DNA from: Brugia malayi
Taxonomy: Eukaryota > Nematoda > Chromadorea > Rhabditida > Onchocercidae
Direction of reading: 5' to 3'
Assembly: GCF_000002995.4 (NCBI RefSeq)
Contig: NW_025062478.1
Location: 13,403,245-13,467,244 of the forward strand
Length of the DNA: 64,000 bases
Every line of letters starts with the position of its first letter. Position 1 is the stretch's first letter. The position numbers were made by a program, and so were the translations under genes. This document shows, piece after piece, positions 58,901-64,000 of the stretch. The notes beneath the pieces are model-generated. The model saw only the letters and a list, made by a program, of their open reading frames with translations. It was not told where the DNA came from and searched no databases.

Positions 58901-61900
58901 AGGCTTAGGCTTAGGCTTAGGCTTAGGCTTGGCTTAGGCTTAGGCTTAGGCTTAGGCTTAGGCTTAGGCTTAGGCTTAGGCTTAGGCTTAGGCTTAGGCT
59001 TAGGCTTAGGCTTAGGCTTAGGCTTAGGCTTAGGCTTAGCTTAGGCTTAGGCTTAGGCTTAGGCTTAGGCTTAGGCTTAGGCTTAGGCTTAGGCTTAGGC
59101 TTAGGCTTAGGCTTAGGCTAGGCTTAGGCTTAGGCTTAGGCTTAGGCTTAGGCTTAGGCTTAGGCTTAGGCTTAGGCTTAGGCTTAGGCTTAGGCTTAGG
59201 CTTAGGCTTAGGCTTAGGCTTAGGCTTAGGCTTAGGCTTAGGCTTAGGCTTAGGCTTAGGCTTAGGCTTTAGGCTTAGGCTTAGGCTTAGGCTTAGGCTT
59301 AGGCTTAGGCTTAGGCTTAGGCTTAGGCTTAGCTTAGGCTTAGGCTTAGGCTTAGGCTTAGGCTTAGGCTTAGGGTTACTTAGGCTTAGGCTTAGGCTTA
59401 GGCTTAGGCTTAGGCTTAGGCTTAGGCTTAGGCTTAGGCTTAGGCTTAGGCTTAGGCTTAGGCTTAGGCTTAGGCTTAAGGCTTAGGCTTAGGCTTAGGC
59501 TTAGGCTTAGGCTTAGGCTTAGGCTTAGGCTTAGGCTTAGGCTTAGGCTTAGGCTTAGGCTTAGGCTTTTAGGCTTAGGCTTAGGCTTAGGCTTAGGCTT
59601 AGGCTTAGGCTTAGGCTTAGGCTTAGGCTTAGGCTTAGGCTTAGGCTTAGGCTTAGGCTTAGGCTTAGGCTTAGGCTTAGGCTTAGGCTTAGGCTTAGGC
59701 TTAGGCTTAGGCTTAGGCTTAGGCTTAGGCTTAGGCTTAGGCTTAGGCTTAGGCTTAGGCTTAAGCTTAGGCTTAGGCTTAGGCTTAGGCTTAGGCTTAG
59801 GCTTAGGCTTAGGGCTTAGGCTTAGGCTTAGGCTTAGGCTTAGGCTTAGGCTTAGGCTTAGGCTTAGGGCTTAGGCTTAGGCTTAGGCTTAGGCTTAGGC
59901 TTAGGCTTTAGGCTTAGGCTTAGGCTTAGGCTTAGGCTTAGGCTTAGGCTTAGGCTTAGGCTTAGGCTTAGGCTTAGGCTTAGGCTTAGGCTTAGGCTTA
60001 GGCTTAGGCTTAGGCTTAGGCTTAGGCTTAGGCTTAGGCTTAGGCTTAGGCTTAGGCTTAGGCTTAGGCTTAGCTTAGGCTTAGGCTTAGGCTTAGGCTT
60101 AGGCTTAGGCTTAGGCTTAGGCTTAGGCTTAGGCTTAGGCTTAGGCTTAGGCTTAGGCTTAGGCTTAGGCTTAGGCTTAGGCTTAGGCTTAGGCTTAGGC
60201 TTAGGCTTAGGCTTAGGCTTAGGCTTAGGCTTAGGCTTAGGCTTAGGCTTAGGCTTAGGCTTAGGCTTAGGCTTAGGCTTAGCTTAGGCTTAGGCTTAGG
60301 CTTAGGCTTAGGCTTAGGCTTAGGCTTAGGCTTAGGCTTAGGCTTAGGCTTAGGCTTAGGCTTAGGCTTAGGCTTAGGCTTAGGCTTAGGCTTAGGCTTA
60401 GGCTTAGGCTTAGGCTTAGGCTTAGGCTTAGGCTTAGGCTTAGGCTTAGGCTTAGCTTAGGCTTAGGCTTAGGCTTAGGCTTAGGCTTAGGCTTAGGCTT
60501 AGGCTTAGGCTTAGGCTTAGGCTTAGGCTTAGGCTTAGGCTTAGGCTTAGGCTTAGGCTTAGGCTTAGGCTTAGGCTTAGGCTTAGGCTTAGGCTTAGGC
60601 TTAGGCTTAGGCTTAGGCTTAGGCTTAGGCTTAGGCTTAGGCTTAGGCTTAGGCTTAGGCTTAGGCTTAGGCTTAGGCTTAGGCTTAGGCTTAGGCTTAG
60701 GCTTAGGCTTAGGCTTAGGCTTAGGCTTAGGCTTAGGCTTAGGCTTAGGCTTAGGCTTAGGCTTAGGCTTAGGCTTAGGCTTAGGCTTAGGCTTAGGCTT
60801 AGGCTTAGGCTTAGGCTTAGGCTTAGGCTAGGCTTAGGCTTAGGCTTAGGCTTAGGCTTAGGCTTAGGCTTAGGCTTAGGCTTAGGCTTAGGCTTAGGCT
60901 TAGGCTTAGGCTTAGGCTTAGGCTTAGGCTTAGGCTTAGGCTTAGGCTTAGGCTTAGGCTTAGGCTTAGGCTTAGGCTTAGGCTTAGGCTTAGGCTTAGG
61001 CTTAGGCTTAGGCTTAGGCTTAGGCTTAGGCTTAGGCTTAGGCTTAGGCTTAGGCTTAGGCTTAGGCTTAGGCTTAGGCTTAGGCTTAGGCTTAGGCTTA
61101 GGCTTAGGCTTAGGCTTAGGCTTAGGCTTAGGCTTAGGCTTAGGCTTAGGCTTAGGCTTAGGCTTAGGCTTAGGCTTAGGCTTAGGCTTAGGCTTAGGCT
61201 TAGGCTTAGGCTTAGGCTTAGGCTTAGGCTTAGGCTTAGGCTTAGGCTTAGGCTTAGGCTTAGGCTTAGGCTTAGGCTTAGGCTTAGGCTTAGGCTTAGG
61301 CTTAGGCTTAGGCTTAGGCTTAGGCTTAGGCTTAGGCTTAGGCTTAGGCTTAGGCTTAGCTTAGGCTTAGGCTTAGGCTTAGGCTTAGGCTTAGGCTTAG
61401 GCTTAGGCTTAGGCTTAGGCTTAGGCTTAGGCTTAGGCTTAGGCTTAGGCTTAGGCTTAGCTTAGGCTTAGGCTTAGGCTTAGGCTTAGGCTTAGGCTTA
61501 GGCTTAGGCTTAGGCTTAGGCTTAGGCTTAGGCTTAGGCTTAGGCTTAGGCTTAGGCTTAGGCTTAGGCTTAGGCTTAGGCTTAGGCTTAGGCTTAGGCT
61601 TAGGCTTAGGCTTAGGCTTAGGCTTAGGCTTAGGCTTAGGCTTAGGCTTAGGCTTAGGCTTAGGCTTAGGCTTAGGCTTAGGCTTAGGCTTAGGCTTAGG
61701 CTTAGGCTTAGGCTTAGGCTTAGGCTTAGGCTTAGGCTTAGGCTTAGGCTTAGGCTTAGGCTTAGGCTTAGGCTTAGGCTTAGGCTTAGGCTTAGGCTTA
61801 GGCTTAGGCTTAGGCTTAGGCTTAGGCTTAGGCTTAGGCTTAGGCTTAGGCTTAGGCTTAGGCTTAGGCTTAGGCTTAGGCTTAGGCTTAGGCTTAGGCT

Positions 61901-64000
61901 TAGGCTTAGGCTTAGGCTTAGGCTTAGGCTTAGGCTTAGGCTTAGGCTTAGGCTTAGGCTTAGGCTTAGGCTTAGGCTTAGGCTTAGGCTTAGGCTTAGG
62001 CTTAGGCTTAGGCTTAGGCTTAGGCTTAGGCTTAGGCTTAGGCTTAGGCTTAGGCTTAGGCTTAGGCTTAGGCTTAGGCTTAGGCTTAGGCTTAGGCTTA
62101 GGCTTAGGCTTAGGCTTAGGCTTAGGCTTAGGCTTAGGCTTAGGCTTAGGCTTAGGCTTAGGCTTAGGCTTAGGCTTAGGCTTAGGCTTAGGCTTAGGCT
62201 TAGGCTTAGGCTTAGGCTTAGGCTTAGGCTTAGGCTTAGGCTTAGGCTTAGGCTTAGGCTTAGGCTTAGGCTTAGGCTTAGGCTTAGGCTTAGGCTTAGG
62301 CTTAGGCTTAGGCTTAGGCTTAGGCTTAGGCTTAGGCTTAGCTTAGCTTAGGCTTAGGCTTAGGCTTAGGCTTAGGCTTAGGCTTAGGCTTAGGCTTAGG
62401 CTTAGGCTTAGGCTTAGGCTTAGGCTTAGGCTTAGGCTTAGGCTTAGGCTTAGGCTTAGGCTTAGGCTTAGGCTTAGGCTTAGGCTTAGGCTTAGGCTTA
62501 GGCTTAGGCTTAGGCTTAGGCTTAGGCTTAGGCTTAGGTTAGGCTTAGGCTTAGGCTTAGGCTTAGGCTTAGGCTTAGGCTTAGGCTTAGGCTTAGGCTT
62601 AGGCTTAGGCTTAGGCTTAGGCTTAGGCTTAGGCTTAGGCTTAGGCTTAGGCTTAGGCTTAGGCTTAGGCTTAGGCTTAGGCTTAGGCTTAGGCTTAGGC
62701 TTAGGCTTAGGCTTAGGCTTAGGCTTAGGCTTAGGCTTAGGCTTAGGCTTAGGCTTAGGCTTAGGCTTAGCTTAGGCTTAGGCTTAGGCTTAGGCTTAGG
62801 CTTAGGCTTAGGCTTAGGCTTAGGCTTAGGTTAGGCTTAGGCTTAGGCTTAGGCTTAGGCTTAGGCTTAGGCTTAGGCTTAGGCTTAGGCTTAGGCTTAG
62901 GCTTAGGCTTAGGCTTAGGCTTAGGCTTAGGTTAGGCTTAGGCTTAGGCTTAGGCTTAGGCTTAGGCTTAGGCTTAGGCTTAGGCTTAGGCTTAGGCTTA
63001 GGTTAGGCTTAGGCTTAGGCTTAGGCTTAGGCTTAGGCTTAGGCTTAGGCTTAGGCTTAGGCTTAGGCTTAGGCTTAGGCTTAGGCTTAGGCTTAGGCTT
63101 AGGCTTAGCTTAGGCTTAGGCTTAGGCTTAGGCTTAGGCTTAGGCTTAGGCTTAGGCTTAGGCTTAGGCTTAGGCTTAGCTTAGGCTTAGGCTTAGGCTT
63201 AGGCTTAGGCTTAGGCTTAGGCTTAGGCTTAGGCTTAGGCTTAGCTTAGGCTTAGGCTTAGGCTTAGGCTTAGGCTTAGGCTTAGGCTTAGGCTTAGGCT
63301 TAGGCTTAGGCTTAGGCTTAGGCTTAGGCTTAGGCTTAGGCTTAGGCTTAGGCTTAGGCTTAGGCTTAGCTTAGGCTTAGGCTTAGGCTTAGGCTTAGGC
63401 TTAGGCTTAGGCTTAGGCTTAGGCTTAGGCTTAGGCTTAGGCTTAGGCTTAGGCTTAGGCTTAGCTTAGGCTTAGGCTTAGGCTTAGGCTTAGGCTTAGG
63501 CTTAGGCTTAGGCTTAGGCTTAGGCTTAGGCTTAGGCTTAGGCTTAGCTTAGGCTTAGGCTTAGGCTTAGGCTTAGGCTTAGGCTTAGGCTTAGGCTTAG
63601 GCTTAGGCTTAGGCTTAGGCTTAGGCTTAGGCTTAGGCTTAGGCTTAGGCTTAGGCTTAGGCTTAGGCTTAGGTTAGGCTTAGGCTTAGCTTAGGCTTAG
63701 GCTTAGGCTTAGGCTTAGGCTTAGGCTTAGGCTTAGGCTTAGGCTTAGGCTTAGGCTTAGGCTTAGGCTTAGGCTTAGGCTTAGGCTTAGGCTTAGGCTT
63801 AGGCTTAGGCTTAGGCTTAGGCTTAGGCTTAGGCTTAGGCTTAGGCTTAGGTTAGGCTTAGGCTTAGGCTTAGGCTTAGGCTTAGGCTTAGGCTTAGGCT
63901 TAGGCTTAGGCTTAGGCTTAGGCTTAGGCTTAGGCTTAGGCTTAGGCTTAGGCTTAGGCTTAGGTTAGGCTTAGGCTTAGGCTTAGGCTTAGGCTTAGGC
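49919..64000 (+). repeat. Terminal telomere, (TTAGGC)n, at least 14.1 kb
   Basis: Some 2,300 head-to-tail TTAGGC repeats, the canonical nematode telomere, with the G-rich strand pointing to the window end as expected for a right-hand chromosome terminus. Sporadic variants are mostly one-base losses (TTAGCTTAGGC) with a few insertions. They cluster around 57060-59880, while 53100-54320 is essentially pure. TTAGGTTAGGC variants are concentrated after 62530. The leucine-glycine open frames in this array are artefacts of the hexamer. No subtelomeric sequence reappears beyond 49919. Confidence 0.98.

Overview
This window is the right-hand end of a nematode chromosome. From about 49919 to the last base it is an almost pure TTAGGC array, the telomere repeat of nematodes, with the G-rich strand running toward the window end. 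The rest is AT-rich subtelomeric DNA holding two Bel/Pao LTR retrotransposons, a small C2H2 zinc-finger gene cluster and decayed Wolbachia-type bacterial genes (lgt, smpB, a cytochrome c, an alpha/beta hydrolase, guaB). Bacterial inserts of this kind in a TTAGGC genome point to a filarial nematode (Onchocercidae). The species cannot be fixed from sequence alone.

Layout. 1-1760: Wolbachia-like insert (broken lgt, uninterrupted smpB, an unidentified fragment). 1765-5480: satellite of ~340-bp AT-rich monomers. 5484-6815: insert copy A (cytochrome c end, hydrolase pseudogene, tRNA-like SINE cluster). 6818-8497: flanks of the zinc-finger duplication unit. 8503-14921: intact Pao element 1 on the minus strand, with 494-bp LTRs identical by eye and a 5-bp target duplication. 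15155-16340 and 20120-21262: two zinc-finger genes on the minus strand, each with a short hydrophobic exon 1, with microsatellite and minisatellite DNA and a 3' remnant of a third copy between them. 21107-24400: an inverted duplication of the gene-upstream region. 25636-33660: insert copy B (same cytochrome c, hydrolase and SINE), split by Pao element 2 (26041-32868), which is older and carries three in-frame stops. 33661-34321: guaB remnant. 34322-38185: more satellite. 38186-49918: a 3283-bp higher-order repeat, three full units and a truncated fourth. 49919-64000: telomere.

How the parts relate. The sequence records repeated subtelomeric duplication. One bacterial insert with its SINE appears twice in direct orientation on either side of the zinc-finger cluster, and satellite blocks of the same family flank both. 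A short palindrome-ended interstitial telomere motif recurs eight times in the satellite. The terminal telomere begins exactly at a TTAGG sequence already present in the higher-order unit, which suggests chromosome healing by microhomology. The likely functional genes are the two zinc-finger genes (possible CtBP-recruiting repressors, from a PLDLS motif) and the gag-pol of Pao element 1.
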